This document shows positions 53,119 through 62,436 of a DNA stretch of 64,000 bases, in pieces. The number at the start of each line of letters is the position of its first letter. The first letter of the stretch is position 1. Under the pieces are notes generated by a model, which saw nothing but the letters and a program-made list of their open reading frames with translations, did not search any database and was not told where the DNA came from. The DNA is from Qipengyuania vulgaris (GTDB taxonomy: Bacteria; Pseudomonadota; Alphaproteobacteria; Sphingomonadales; Sphingomonadaceae): positions 186,001 to 250,000 of the forward strand of contig NZ_WTYC01000002.1 of the NCBI RefSeq assembly GCF_009827325.1, written 5' to 3'. A program made the translations under genes and the position numbers.

Positions 53119-53420
53119 GAAGCGGCCTGGAGATATTGTCCGGTGATGCCAGGTGCAGTGGCGAGATAGTCTTCGACCGCCGCCAGAGATCCGCCCGTGC
53201 CCGCGACGAGATTCACGCGCTGCGGCGTGTGCTTGCGAGCGAGCATGGCGGCGGCGGCCTTGCGCCATTCGCCGTGCGTGTGGTCCGCAGGTTCCAACGT
53301 CACCATTACGTCGAGCCCTGCCTCCAGCGCCCGTTCGATGGGATCGAGCCAGTTCTGGTGAAACAGACCTGCCGCCCCGAGGGGGTCGTCCGGCAAGCCT
53401 TCGACCTCGATCCGTTTCAT
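53115..53420 (-). CDS. Unknown Rossmann-like small protein between folB and moaD
   Basis: A 101-residue soluble protein. RVNLVAGTGGSLAAVEDYLATAPGITGQYL near the C-terminus resembles the end of a short-chain reductase fold, and residues 10-50 are helix-rich (LGAAGLFHQNWLDPIERALEAGLDVMVTLEP). It is too short for a complete reductase and lacks an N-terminal GxxxGxG loop. It overlaps folB by 4 bases at one end and moaD by 4 at the other, so it is firmly held in the operon; a small helper in pterin metabolism is conceivable but unproven. Confidence 0.75.
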   Translation of the reverse strand: MKRIEVEGLPDDPLGAAGLFHQNWLDPIERALEAGLDVMVTLEPADHTHGEWRKAAAAMLARKHTPQRVNLVAGTGGSLAAVEDYLATAPGITGQYLQAAS

Positions 53421-53791
53421 TCGCGGCGCTCACGGTGGAGCGTGATGCCGATCTTCTCGCCCGCCTCGGCTATGGCCAGCTTGACGATCTTGACCGTTAC
53501 CGACTCGACGCGCCGATCCTGCAGGAACAGCGTTTCGCAGATATGGTCGGCCACCGCTTCGATCAGCTTGAAATGCACACCTTCGGGCAGCGCGCCTGAA
53601 GCTGCGAACTTGAGATCCATGTAGTTCTTCGAATCGTCGAGCGACGTATCCGCATGATAGTGCCGGAGCGGTTTCATCCGTGCCTGGATGGTGAAGCGCA
53701 AAGGCTGCGGCTTGCCCGTTTCTTCAGAGTAAATTCCGGTGAGCACGTCGTGTTCGAAATCGGCGACTTCGAGGATAAGCGAATCGTTCAT
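53417..53791 (-). CDS. folB: Dihydroneopterin aldolase
   Basis: A 124-residue tunnelling-fold enzyme of folate synthesis. LILEVADFEHDVLTGIYSEETGKPQPLRFTI is the conserved first half with the Glu of substrate binding (GIYSEE), SLDDSKNYMDL the Tyr/Asp block and VHFKLIEAVADHICETLFLQD the following helix. ATG at 53791 is chosen because upstream codons are not FolB-like. It lies 11 bases after the methyltransferase gene and overlaps the next by 4 bases. Confidence 0.9.
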   Translation of the reverse strand: MNDSLILEVADFEHDVLTGIYSEETGKPQPLRFTIQARMKPLRHYHADTSLDDSKNYMDLKFAASGALPEGVHFKLIEAVADHICETLFLQDRRVESVTVKIVKLAIAEAGEKIGITLHRERRE

Positions 53792-53802
53792 GCGAAGAGG
53801 CT

Positions 53803-54690
53803 TTAGCGCGGATTGGACCAGCGCGCGAAAATTGCGGTCGGCAGTAGGCGTCCGCCCTCTTCCTGCACCGCCAGATCGCCATGTTCGATGGTGCCGGGAA
53901 GTTCCGCGAATACCTCTTCCAGCAGACCGCCCAGCGCAAGGCTGCTCATGCGCACGGCATAAACGGTTAGGAACAGGAAGCTGCTTTCGGCATCGAGCAG
54001 CTGGCGGCAATCGGAAACGAGATCGGGCAGGCCCTGCTCCAGCCGCCAGACTTCCCCGTCCGGACCGCGACCGAATTTGGGCGGATCTAGGATGATGCCA
54101 TCATACCGGCGTCCGCGGCGAACTTCGCGCGCCGTGTATTTCATCGCATCTTCGACCAGCCAGCGGATCGGACGATCCTCCAGCCCCGCCAATGCAGCAT
54201 TTTCGCGGGCCTGCGCGACGGACTTCTTGCTCGCATCGACGTGGGTGACGCGGCCAAAGCGGGACAGCGCCTGACTGCCGACACCTGTATAGCCGAAGAG
54301 ATTCATCGTCTCGGCCTCGGTACGGCCAGCCAATTGCTCGCCCATCCACGTCCATACCGGGGCCATGTCCGGGAAGAACCCGAGATGGCGGAAAGGGGTG
54401 CACTGTGCGGTAAAGCGAGCTTCGTCGCCCCAGCCGAGTTCCCAGCCGTCACGCGGAACGTCGCGGGAGAATTGCCAGCGACCACCGCCGTCTTCGTCGC
54501 TTCCGGGGACAAATTCGCCATGGGCATCCCATTCATCGAGCCGCGGTGACCACATGGCCTGCGGCTCGGGCCGGATAAAACGGTAATCGCCATAGGTCTC
54601 AAGCTTACGGCCATGCCCGCTGTCGAGCAGGCGGTAGCCCTCCCAGCCTTCGCCGATCATCAGTACCGGATTGCGTTGCAGCTCTGCCAT
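53803..54690 (-). CDS. Class I SAM-dependent methyltransferase, RlmI/RlmK-like
   Basis: A 295-residue methyltransferase. The SAM motif I is MNLFGYTGVGSQALSRFG (about 130-147), VTHVDASKKSVAQARENAALAGL motif II, and YDGIILDPPKFGRGPDGEVW the DPPKFG motif IV shared with rRNA cytosine-C5 enzymes of the RlmI type (PF10672). The N-terminal part has no clear PUA domain. A 23S rRNA target is likely but not proven. Its start overlaps the thrC stop by one base. Confidence 0.88.
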   Translation of the reverse strand: MAELQRNPVLMIGEGWEGYRLLDSGHGRKLETYGDYRFIRPEPQAMWSPRLDEWDAHGEFVPGSDEDGGGRWQFSRDVPRDGWELGWGDEARFTAQCTPFRHLGFFPDMAPVWTWMGEQLAGRTEAETMNLFGYTGVGSQALSRFGRVTHVDASKKSVAQARENAALAGLEDRPIRWLVEDAMKYTAREVRRGRRYDGIILDPPKFGRGPDGEVWRLEQGLPDLVSDCRQLLDAESSFLFLTVYAVRMSSLALGGLLEEVFAELPGTIEHGDLAVQEEGGRLLPTAIFARWSNPR

Positions 54691-56081
54691 CAGGCGGCGT
54701 TCCCGAGGATATGATCACGCACGTCCTCATATGTGCCCGGCAATTCGACATAGCTTTCTTCGCGCGCGAACAGGTCACCTGTTCGGGCAGGAAGGCCGGG
54801 GCGGATGCCGGTAGATCGCTCGACCGCGTCGGGGAATTTCGCCGGATGCGCGGTGGCCAAAGTGACGACCGGAACTTCAGGATCGACATCCGCCTCCCGC
54901 GCGGCGTGGAGACCGATCGCGGTATGCGGATCGAGCAACTGACCGCACTCCTCATAGGCCCAGCGCATGGCATGCGACGTCTTGTCCTCATCCGCGCGGG
55001 TGCTGGTGAAAAGCGATGCCGCGCCTTCACGCTGCGCATTGGTCAGGCGCATTGTTTTTTGCATGTCGAAGCCACGCATCTGCTGCGCCAAGGCCGCCCC
55101 GTCGCGCCCGCCGACATCGAACAGCAGCCTCTCGAAGTTCGAACTGACCTGGATGTCCATGCTGGGCGCGGCAGTGGGTGTGACCGTACCGGCGGAATAA
55201 TCCCCCTGGCTCAGCGCACGGTGCAGGATGTCGTTGACGTTGGTGGCGACGATCAAACGCTTGATTGGCAGACCCATTCGCGATGCGACATGGCCGGCGA
55301 AGACATCGCCGAAATTGCCCGTCGGGACGCTGAAGGCAATCTTCCGCTCGGGCCCGCCGAGTTGGAGCGCAGCAGCGAAATAATAGACCACCTGCGCCAT
55401 CAGCCGCGCCCAGTTGATTGAATTGACTGCGCCGATGCGGAGCTTGGCTGTCACGTTATCGTCGGCGAAGATGCGCTTCACCATCGCCTGAGCGTCGTCG
55501 AAACTCCCATCGATGGCGATATTGTGAACATTTGGTGCGCGCACCGTGGTCATCTGGCGTCGCTGGACTTCGCTCACCCTGCCTTTGGGGTGAAGCATGA
55601 AGATCTCGACATTCTCGAGTCCTGCCACTGCATCGATCGCTGCGCTGCCGGTATCGCCGCTCGTCGCCCCTACAATCGTCAGCTTGCCATCGTTTTCGCC
55701 AAGAAATTCCTCGAACAGCAGTCCGAGCATCTGCAGGGCCACATCCTTAAAAGCCAGCGTCGGTCCGTGGAAGAGTTCCAGGATCCAGTGCTGTTCATCC
55801 AGCTGGACCAGAGGTGTGACGGCCCTGTGCGAAAAGCGGGAATAGGCTCGGGCGGTCAGATCGCGCAGACGTTCGGGCGTCAGGCAGTCGCCTACGAAAG
55901 GCTCCATCACCCGTGCAGCAAGCTCCGAATAGGGGACCCCTCGCATGTCCTGAATTTCCCCGAAGGTGAACGGGGGCCACTCTTCCGGAACGTAAAGACC
56001 GCCGTCGCTGGCCAGACCAGCGAGAGTGACTTGGGCAAAATCGAGGCTCTGCGCCTGCCCTCTGGTGGAGATGTATTTCAT
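54690..56081 (-). CDS. thrC: Threonine synthase
   Basis: A 463-residue PLP enzyme of the long (E. coli/yeast-like) type that turns O-phosphohomoserine into threonine. MKYISTRGQAQSLDFAQVTLAGLASDGGLYVP is the classic N-terminus; the PLP Lys is in HGPTLAFKDVALQ (about residue 111), and IVGATSGDTGSAAIDA is the phosphate loop. ATG at 56081 is used; the frame extends 13 codons further without support. The next gene upstream, SURF1, lies 51 bases away. Confidence 0.97.
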   Translation of the reverse strand: MKYISTRGQAQSLDFAQVTLAGLASDGGLYVPEEWPPFTFGEIQDMRGVPYSELAARVMEPFVGDCLTPERLRDLTARAYSRFSHRAVTPLVQLDEQHWILELFHGPTLAFKDVALQMLGLLFEEFLGENDGKLTIVGATSGDTGSAAIDAVAGLENVEIFMLHPKGRVSEVQRRQMTTVRAPNVHNIAIDGSFDDAQAMVKRIFADDNVTAKLRIGAVNSINWARLMAQVVYYFAAALQLGGPERKIAFSVPTGNFGDVFAGHVASRMGLPIKRLIVATNVNDILHRALSQGDYSAGTVTPTAAPSMDIQVSSNFERLLFDVGGRDGAALAQQMRGFDMQKTMRLTNAQREGAASLFTSTRADEDKTSHAMRWAYEECGQLLDPHTAIGLHAAREADVDPEVPVVTLATAHPAKFPDAVERSTGIRPGLPARTGDLFAREESYVELPGTYEDVRDHILGNAA

Positions 56082-56132
56082 CGCCCGAACGCGGTTAGCG
56101 ATGCGTCGCAATGCGGGCAAGCAAGCGGGTCT

Positions 56133-56714
56133 TTAATCGCGCCTAGTCCCGGTCACACCCTTTTTCAGTGCGAGGATATAAATGACCAGCGCGGTGAGGG
56201 CGAAGAAGAACCACTGTCCCGCATAGGCGAGGTGGTTATTGGGGATGTCCGCAGGATCGGGCGGTGACAACGGCTCCAGTCCAGACTGCGGATCAGACGC
56301 GACGAGGCGCGCTTCCGGCCCTGCCGGTCCGACAGTTCCCTCGACGGGCCCCCCGCCCCATTCGACTACCTGTGGCCGTGCGCTCCAACCGAAGGCGACT
56401 TCGGCCTCACCGCCCTCTGCAAGTCGGCACCGCGCCATCTGCGCGACGCCGCTCTGCCCCGCGAGGTTTCGTCCCGGTGTGGTCCGCTGGGAAAGGACCT
56501 CTTCACAGACAACACTGCTGCGCCTGTAGAGGGCACCCTCTATCTCCTGCGAACTACGGGGGAAATGGACCGGTTCCGAGAGTTCCTGAACAGAAGCGAA
56601 GCGTGCCAGCATCGCTTCTTTTTCGTCCATCCGGGCGAGTTGCCAGAAGCCCAATGCGACCATGGTCGCGATCGCCGCAGCTACGACTATCGTCGGGATG
56701 ATCGGAACGCGCAT
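56133..56714 (-). CDS. surf1: SURF1 family cytochrome oxidase assembly protein
   Basis: A 193-residue protein with one membrane helix at each end: VPIIPTIVVAAAIATMVALGFWQLARMDEK (1-30) and HLAYAGQWFFFALTALVIYILALKKG (about 160-185), enclosing a periplasmic domain. The second helix motif NNHLAYAGQWFFFAL is the SURF1 hallmark. SURF1 helps insert heme a into subunit I. It is shorter than usual (about 220-250). Its ATG overlaps the DUF983 stop (TGATG); a GTG one codon earlier is possible. Confidence 0.93.
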   Translation of the reverse strand: MRVPIIPTIVVAAAIATMVALGFWQLARMDEKEAMLARFASVQELSEPVHFPRSSQEIEGALYRRSSVVCEEVLSQRTTPGRNLAGQSGVAQMARCRLAEGGEAEVAFGWSARPQVVEWGGGPVEGTVGPAGPEARLVASDPQSGLEPLSPPDPADIPNNHLAYAGQWFFFALTALVIYILALKKGVTGTRRD

Positions 56715-57103
56715 CACAGCTTTCGCCTTCCCGCCTCACGCGCGTCGTTCCCGTATTCGCTGGCCAGCAGTCCCGCCTTCGTTATCCGCAGCAGGCCGAT
56801 GACAAGCGCGAATGTCAGCGGAATCCAGAGCAACGCATGCACCCACCAAGGCGGTTCGACAGACAGTTGGAGCCAGATGGCTAGCCCGACGGTAATCGTC
56901 CCTACCACCAGCGTAACCAGCGCAGCGGGGCCGTCACCCACGTTGAAACGCGAATAGTCGAGGCCGCAACTCGAACATTTGCCGGAAAATGCGAGCACGC
57001 CGTCGAACATGGTCTTCTCACCGCATCGCGGGCACAAACCGAAAAGGGCAGCCTGGCCGATGCCGGGCTGCCCCTTATTCGTTTCCGGACTACCGGACGT
57101 CAT
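56714..57103 (-). CDS. DUF983 zinc-ribbon membrane protein
   Basis: A 129-residue protein. Two CxxC pairs (LCPRCGEKTMF, residues 24-27, and CSSCGL, about 43-46) make a zinc ribbon ahead of two membrane helices (about 61-80 and 88-107). DUF983 proteins commonly sit with cytochrome oxidase genes; their exact part in assembly is unknown. It overlaps coxIII and surf1 by one base at each end. Confidence 0.9.
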   Translation of the reverse strand: MTSGSPETNKGQPGIGQAALFGLCPRCGEKTMFDGVLAFSGKCSSCGLDYSRFNVGDGPAALVTLVVGTITVGLAIWLQLSVEPPWWVHALLWIPLTFALVIGLLRITKAGLLASEYGNDAREAGRRKL

Positions 57104-57924
57104 CAGTGGGTCGCAGCGCCCCAGCCGCCCCAGACATAGACGACTGCAAAAAGAAACAGCCACACCACGTCGACAAAGTGCCAGTACCACGCTGCCGCTT
57201 CGAAACCGAAGTGCTGCCGCGGGGTGAAGTGTCCCTTGTAGGTGCGGATCAGGCAGACGATCAGGAAGATCGTGCCGACCAGCACGTGGAAGCCGTGGAA
57301 GCCGGTCGCCATGTAGAAAGCGGAGCTGTAGGTGTTTCCGCCGAACTCGAAGGGTGCGACGGCATATTCGTAAACCTGGATAGCTGTGAACAGCGCACCG
57401 AGCAGGACGGTAAGCCACAGACCTCTCTTGAGGCCTTCCCGGTCACCGTGGATCAGCGAGTGATGCGCCCAGGTTACGGTCGTGCCCGAACAGAGCAAAA
57501 TCAGTGTGTTGAGCAAGGGAAGGCTGAAAGGATCGATGACGTATTCGATCGCCGCAGGCGGGAATGTCCCCCCGATCACTTCGGAAATCTCGCTCGGGAA
57601 CAATGCGAAGTCGAACCAGCTCCAGAACCAGCCGACGAAGAACATGACTTCCGAAGCGATGAAAAGGATCATGCCGTAGCGCATGTGCAGCTGTACGACC
57701 GGCGTATGGTCGCCGCGCTCGGCTTCCTTCACGATGTTCGAGAACCAGCTGAAGAAGGTCGCGATCAGGCCCGCAATTCCGAGGCCGAGCACGAGATGCG
57801 CTGACGGCAATTCGTGCATGTAGAGCACCATGCCGCTGGTGAAGGTCAACGCCGACAGCGAACCGATGAACGGCCAGATGTCGGGTTCGAGAATGTGATA
57901 TTCGTGATTGACGTTACCAGCCAT
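57103..57924 (-). CDS. ctaE: Cytochrome c oxidase subunit III
   Basis: A 273-residue membrane subunit with seven helices. HILEPDIWPFIGSLSALTFTSGMVLYMH is the typical opening, RYGMILFIASEVMFFVGWFWSWF the second block with the conserved Glu, FHGFHVLVGTIFLIVCLIR and EAAAWYWHFVDVVWLFLF the end. It stabilises subunit I and shapes the O2 path of the aa3 oxidase. cox11 lies 77 bases upstream; DUF983 follows with a one-base overlap. Confidence 0.97.
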   Translation of the reverse strand: MAGNVNHEYHILEPDIWPFIGSLSALTFTSGMVLYMHELPSAHLVLGLGIAGLIATFFSWFSNIVKEAERGDHTPVVQLHMRYGMILFIASEVMFFVGWFWSWFDFALFPSEISEVIGGTFPPAAIEYVIDPFSLPLLNTLILLCSGTTVTWAHHSLIHGDREGLKRGLWLTVLLGALFTAIQVYEYAVAPFEFGGNTYSSAFYMATGFHGFHVLVGTIFLIVCLIRTYKGHFTPRQHFGFEAAAWYWHFVDVVWLFLFAVVYVWGGWGAATH

Positions 57925-58001
57925 TGTACTCGTATCCTGGGTTTCGCTTTGCGTGAGGCCCTTAATGCGCGATCGCCTGCGGGTCTAGGGGCTTGGGGCG
58001 C

Positions 58002-58565
58002 TTAATCCTTCGCCTCGTGGAAAGTGTAGGAAAGGGTGATCTGCTCCACGCCTTCCATGTTCGGGTCGTCCAGCGCTTTGGGATCGACGAAGTAAAGCAC
58101 CGGCATGCGCACCTCCTGCCCCGGCTGGAGCGTCTGCTCGGTAAAGCAGAAGCACTGGACCTTATTGAAATAGGCGCCGGCCTGCTCGGGCTCGACATTG
58201 AAGGTCGCGGTCCCGGTAATCGGGCGATTCGAGTTGTTCTTGGCGAGGTAGATGGCCATGTCGCGCTGCCCGATGGTGACCATATCCGTCACCTGCTCGG
58301 GACGAAACGACCAGCCGAGGCCCGGCGCAACCGTTCCGTCGAAACGGATGGATATCTCCTGCCCGCCTGCAGCCTGTCCCAAGCGTTCGGCAATCGCAGC
58401 CTCGCTTTCAGTGGCACGCTGCGTGGTACCGCCGAAGCCCGTAACCTGACAGAATAGCTGGTAGAGCGGCACCGCCGCATATCCAAGGCCCAGCATCCCC
58501 GCCGCCGCCGCCAGCGCGAGCAGCGCAGTCCGGTTCTTGCGGGATTCGAGCGTCGCGGTAGTCAT
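58002..58565 (-). CDS. ctaG: Cytochrome c oxidase assembly protein CtaG/Cox11
   Basis: A 187-residue inner-membrane protein with one N-terminal helix (about 12-32, ALLALAAAAGMLGLGYAAVPLYQLFCQVTGFGGTT) and a periplasmic immunoglobulin-like domain. The copper ligands CFCFTEQ (about 136-142) and VYFVDPKALDD are present. It delivers copper to CuB of subunit I. It follows the 39-residue small protein by 7 bases. Confidence 0.96.
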   Translation of the reverse strand: MTTATLESRKNRTALLALAAAAGMLGLGYAAVPLYQLFCQVTGFGGTTQRATESEAAIAERLGQAAGGQEISIRFDGTVAPGLGWSFRPEQVTDMVTIGQRDMAIYLAKNNSNRPITGTATFNVEPEQAGAYFNKVQCFCFTEQTLQPGQEVRMPVLYFVDPKALDDPNMEGVEQITLSYTFHEAKD

Positions 58566-58572
58566 GTCTGCC

Positions 58573-58692
58573 TCACATTCTCACAATGGTGATAGCGTAG
58601 AACAGGATTGCCATAAACAGCAGGATGCCGCCGACCACCAGGTTGCGGCTCTTCTGGCGCCGGCGATATTCCTTTTCCTCTTCGGGGGTCAT
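58573..58692 (-). CDS. Small membrane protein of the cox cluster (39 residues)
   Basis: A 39-residue protein: a charged start ([17 protein letters not shown]) and one membrane helix (about 19-37, [19 protein letters not shown]). It sits where many alphaproteobacteria encode a short CoxF-like or unnamed assembly protein between ctaB and cox11. ATG overlaps the ctaB stop (ATGA) and its stop is 7 bases before cox11, so it is translated in the cluster. Function is not known. Confidence 0.8.
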   Translation of the reverse strand: MTPEEEKEYRRRQKSRNLVVGGILLFMAILFYAITIVRM

Positions 58693-59609
58693 CCGAATAC
58701 TCCAAATTGGGCTGCGACACGGTCGATCACCAGCGCGGCGAACAAGGCGAATAGGTAGAAGATACTGAAAGCGAACAGGCGCTTCTCCAGACTCATCTTG
58801 TCGCATTCTTCCGCGGTTCGGAATGCGACCGGCAAGCTCATCAGCAGGAAGACCAGCGACAAAAGGATCGCGGTCACACCGTAAAATGCACCAGTCCCGC
58901 CGATCAGCCAGGGTGCTGCAGCTATGGGCACGAGGACGATGCAATAGGCCAATATCTGGCGGCGAGTCGACTTCTCGCCCTTCACCACCGGCATCATGGG
59001 GATGCCGACCTTGGCGTAATCGCTCTGCACGAACAGCGCGAGCGCCCAGAAATGCGGCGGCGTCCAGAAAAAGATGATGGCAAACAACAGGACCGGCATC
59101 AGCGTGATGTCGCCCGTTACGGCAATCCAGCCGATCATCGGGGGAAACGCCCCTGCCCCGCCGCCGATCACGATATTCTGCGGCGTGCGTGGCTTCAGCC
59201 AGATCGTGTAGACGATCGCGTAATAGACAATGCTGAACGCGAGGATACCGGAAGCCAGCCAGTTGACCCCCAGCCCCATGATTATGACCGAAGCGGCAGA
59301 AATAAGGACGCCAAAGTCGCGTGCATCGGTGCGATGCATCCGGCCTGCGGGCAGCGGACGCTTCGATGTGCGTTTCATTCCCGCGTCGAGATCCGCTTCC
59401 CACCACTGATTGAGTGCCGCCGCTCCGCCCGCGCCCAAGGCGATGCACAGGATGGCGGTGAAACCGATGATGGGATGGATGCTCCCCGGCGCAGCGAGCA
59501 GGCCGCACAGACCAGTGAAGATAACGAGGCTCATCACACGCGGCTTGGTCAGCGCGAAAAAGTCGCGCCAGTCCGCAGGGAGCTGGGTTGTTGAGACGAC
59601 GTCGGTCAT
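58689..59609 (-). CDS. ctaB: Heme o synthase (protoheme IX farnesyltransferase)
   Basis: A 306-residue UbiA-superfamily enzyme with about nine membrane helices that attaches a farnesyl group to heme b, the step before heme a. [28 protein letters not shown] is the Asp-rich prenyl-diphosphate site; [28 protein letters not shown] and [12 protein letters not shown] are strongly conserved blocks. The start is ATG at 59609. The hydrolase gene lies 31 bases upstream. Confidence 0.97.
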   Translation of the reverse strand: MTDVVSTTQLPADWRDFFALTKPRVMSLVIFTGLCGLLAAPGSIHPIIGFTAILCIALGAGGAAALNQWWEADLDAGMKRTSKRPLPAGRMHRTDARDFGVLISAASVIIMGLGVNWLASGILAFSIVYYAIVYTIWLKPRTPQNIVIGGGAGAFPPMIGWIAVTGDITLMPVLLFAIIFFWTPPHFWALALFVQSDYAKVGIPMMPVVKGEKSTRRQILAYCIVLVPIAAAPWLIGGTGAFYGVTAILLSLVFLLMSLPVAFRTAEECDKMSLEKRLFAFSIFYLFALFAALVIDRVAAQFGVFG

Positions 59610-59640
59610 GGGATTCGCTTGTGGCAGCGCCTATAGTCGG

Positions 59641-60600
59641 TCACACCCGCTTAATCCAGTCAATCAGCAAGCGATTGACCGCTTCAGGCCGTTCCTGTTG
59701 CGTCCAGTGGCCCACTCCATCCAGAATATGCCCTTCAACCTGAGGAGCGAACATCTTCATCAGCGCTACGGGATCAGTCACGGCGCCGAAAAGATAGGTC
59801 GCGGGATCGCGCGTTCCACCGATGAATAGTGCGGGCTGCTCGATCCGCTTGTCTTTCCAGCCCTGTAGCCATTCGTAATCGCGTTCATGGTTGCGATACC
59901 GGTTGAGCGGACCGCGGAAACCAGACTGGCTAAATTCTGCTTCGTAGAAGTCGAGATCTTCCTCCGTTAGCCATGGCACAGGCTTCGGGTCGGGCAGCCC
60001 TTCGAGGAATGTCGCACCAAGCGGCTTCGTCCAGTACTCGCCTGACGGCACGTCCCCGCTGATCGAATACATCATCCGCGCGACCCAATCGCGCGGATTC
60101 TGCTCCGCTTCGGCTTCCGCAACCCCCGGCTCCTGGAAATACTCCTGGTAGAAGAACTTGCCCTTGCTGGTGAAATGTTCGTGGAAGACTTCGGTGAACG
60201 GGCGCTGCGGAACGCCTGCGAAGGGGACGGATAGGCCCGCGACGGCCTTGAAGTGCTCCGGACGGGTCAGTGCCGTGTTCCAGACGATCGGCGCACCCCA
60301 ATCATGGCCCACGAGAATGGCTGGCTGCTCAGGTTGCAGGGCCATCTTGAGGCCCACGAGATCGCCGACGATCCGCTCCATCGCATATGCTTCGACCGGA
60401 TCCGGTTTGTCAGAATCACCATATCCGCGAACGCCGATTGCGCAGGCGGTGAAACCTGCTTCAGCGAGCGGGGCGAGCTGGTGACGCCAGCTATACCAGC
60501 TTTCCGGGAAGCCGTGGACGAGAATGACGAGCGGCCCCGCCCCTTCAATCGCACAGCGAAGGTTCAGTTCTCCGACGTCGACGTTCCGCATTTGAGCCAT
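59641..60600 (-). CDS. Alpha/beta hydrolase, epoxide hydrolase-like
   Basis: A 319-residue soluble protein. VILVHGFPESWYSWRHQ gives the HGxP oxyanion motif, VGHDWGAPIVW the nucleophile Asp (G-H-D-W-G), characteristic of epoxide hydrolases and haloalkane dehalogenases, and GVGHWTQQERPEAVN the catalytic His. The two cap tyrosines of epoxide hydrolases are plausible in the FYQEYF region. It interrupts the cox cluster between coxI and ctaB and begins 20 bases after the coxI terminator. Start options are ATG at 60600 and ATG at 60591. Confidence 0.9.
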   Translation of the reverse strand: MAQMRNVDVGELNLRCAIEGAGPLVILVHGFPESWYSWRHQLAPLAEAGFTACAIGVRGYGDSDKPDPVEAYAMERIVGDLVGLKMALQPEQPAILVGHDWGAPIVWNTALTRPEHFKAVAGLSVPFAGVPQRPFTEVFHEHFTSKGKFFYQEYFQEPGVAEAEAEQNPRDWVARMMYSISGDVPSGEYWTKPLGATFLEGLPDPKPVPWLTEEDLDFYEAEFSQSGFRGPLNRYRNHERDYEWLQGWKDKRIEQPALFIGGTRDPATYLFGAVTDPVALMKMFAPQVEGHILDGVGHWTQQERPEAVNRLLIDWIKRV

Positions 60601-60619
60601 GATGTTCCTCGATCCGCAC

Positions 60620-60654
60620 AAAAGAAAACGGCCGGCCCTTCATGGGGCCGGCCG
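60620..60654 (-). terminator. Rho-independent terminator after coxI
   Basis: On the reverse strand CGGCCGGCCC and GGGCCGGCCG form a perfect 10-bp stem with a 6-base loop, followed by TTTTCTTTT. It lies 28 bases past the coxI stop and just before the hydrolase start, splitting coxII-coxI from the genes that follow. Confidence 0.88.
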
Positions 60655-60681
60655 CTCTCACTTGTCCAGTGGCGGTAATAC

Positions 60682-62397
60682 TCAGGCCTTGGAAGGCTCC
60701 GGATCGCCGATGTGGTCGTGATAATCGTGATGCTCTTCGATCACCGGCAGTTCGCTGAACTGATGGAACGGCGGCGGGCTCGACAGGCTCCATTCGAGCG
60801 TGGTCGCACCTTCACCCCAATAGTTGGCTTCCGCCTTCTTCCCGGCCACGAACGCGTAGATGATGTTGATAAAGAAGAACACCATCGAGAACGCCATGAT
60901 CATATAACCGATGGTGCTGACCTCGTTCCAGTATTGATACGCGTCGGCATAATCGGGATACCGGCGCGGCATACCCTGCCAGCCAAGGAAGTGCTGCGGG
61001 AAGAAGATCACGTTCACGCCGACGAAGAAAAACCAAAAGTGAAGATGGCTTAGCAGTTCGGAGTGCATCTTGCCGCTCATCTTCGGGAACCAGTAATAGA
61101 AACCCGCGAACAGCGAGAACACTGCACCCATCGACAGTACGTAGTGGAAGTGCGCCACTACGAAATAGGTGTCGTGCACCACGTCGTCCACGCCGCCATT
61201 CGCGAGATAGACACCGGTCACGCCGCCTACGGTGAACAGGAAGATGAAGCCCAGTGCCCAGACCATGGGCGACTTGAACTCAATCGAGCCGCCCCACATG
61301 GTGGCAATCCAGCTGAAGATCTTCACGCCGGTCGGGACCGCAATGACCATTGTCGCAGCCGTGAAATACATCTTCGTATTCACGTCGAGGCCCACGGTGT
61401 ACATGTGGTGCGCCCAGACGATAAAGCCGACCACGCCGATTGCGACCATGGCATAGGCCATGCCGAGATAGCCGAACACCGGCTTGCGGCTGAAGGTCGC
61501 CACGATCTGGCTGACCATGCCGAAGCCCGGCAGGATCATGATGTAGACTTCCGGGTGGCCGAAGAACCAGAAAAGGTGCTGGTACAGGACCGGATCGCCG
61601 CCACCTGCCGGATCGAAGAAGGTCGTGCCGAAGTTGCGGTCGGTCAACAACATGGTGATCGCTGCAGCCAACACCGGCAGGGCGAGCAGCAGCAGGAAGG
61701 CGGTGACCAGCACGGACCACACGAACAGCGGCATCTTGTGCAGGGTCATTCCCGGCGCACGCATGTTGAAGATGGTGGTGATGAAGTTCGTCGCGCCCAG
61801 GATCGAACCGGCACCGGCAAGGTGGAGCGAGAAGATCGCGAAATCGACCGCCGGACCCTGGCTACCGCTGGTCGAAAGCGGCGCATACACCGTCCAGCCC
61901 GTACCCGCACCCGGCCCCGTACCGCCGGGCACGAAGAGCGAGAAGATCAGCGAGAAGAAGCCGGCTACGGTGAGCCAGAACGAGATGTTGTTCATGCGCG
62001 GGAAGGCCATGTCCGGCGCACCGATCATGAGCGGTACAAACCAATTACCGAAGCCGCCGATCATCGCAGGCATGACCATGAAGAAGACCATGATCAGGCC
62101 GTGGGCGGTGATGAACACGTTCCACATGTGCAGCGAGGTGTCGAAATCGGCATTGCCGCCCATGAATTCGGCCCAGAACTGCAGGTACTGGATGCCCGGC
62201 TCTGCAAGCTCTGCACGCATGATGCCCGAGATCGCACCACCGACGACGCCGGCGATGATCGCGAAGATCAGGTAAAGCGTACCGATGTCCTTGTGGTTCG
62301 TGGACATGAACCAGCGTGCGAAGAAGCCGGGTTTGTGATCGGCATGATCGTGCGCGTGGTCGGTATGGGCCTGGAAAGTGTCGGCGGTGGTAGCCAT
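60682..62397 (-). CDS. ctaD: Cytochrome c oxidase subunit I (aa3 type)
   Basis: A 571-residue membrane protein with twelve helices, the catalytic heme a/a3-CuB subunit. [18 protein letters not shown] holds the CuB His and crosslinked Tyr, [18 protein letters not shown] the D/K-path region, and [18 protein letters not shown] the His ligands of both hemes. [19 protein letters not shown] is the other heme a His. This is the A1-type oxidase (HPEVY-containing). It reads behind coxII after 39 bases and ends with a strong terminator. Confidence 0.98.
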   Translation of the reverse strand: MATTADTFQAHTDHAHDHADHKPGFFARWFMSTNHKDIGTLYLIFAIIAGVVGGAISGIMRAELAEPGIQYLQFWAEFMGGNADFDTSLHMWNVFITAHGLIMVFFMVMPAMIGGFGNWFVPLMIGAPDMAFPRMNNISFWLTVAGFFSLIFSLFVPGGTGPGAGTGWTVYAPLSTSGSQGPAVDFAIFSLHLAGAGSILGATNFITTIFNMRAPGMTLHKMPLFVWSVLVTAFLLLLALPVLAAAITMLLTDRNFGTTFFDPAGGGDPVLYQHLFWFFGHPEVYIMILPGFGMVSQIVATFSRKPVFGYLGMAYAMVAIGVVGFIVWAHHMYTVGLDVNTKMYFTAATMVIAVPTGVKIFSWIATMWGGSIEFKSPMVWALGFIFLFTVGGVTGVYLANGGVDDVVHDTYFVVAHFHYVLSMGAVFSLFAGFYYWFPKMSGKMHSELLSHLHFWFFFVGVNVIFFPQHFLGWQGMPRRYPDYADAYQYWNEVSTIGYMIMAFSMVFFFINIIYAFVAGKKAEANYWGEGATTLEWSLSSPPPFHQFSELPVIEEHHDYHDHIGDPEPSKA

Positions 62398-62436
62398 GAT
62401 GCTAGTCTCTCGCGTAGGAATTCGTCGTCGGTCTTA

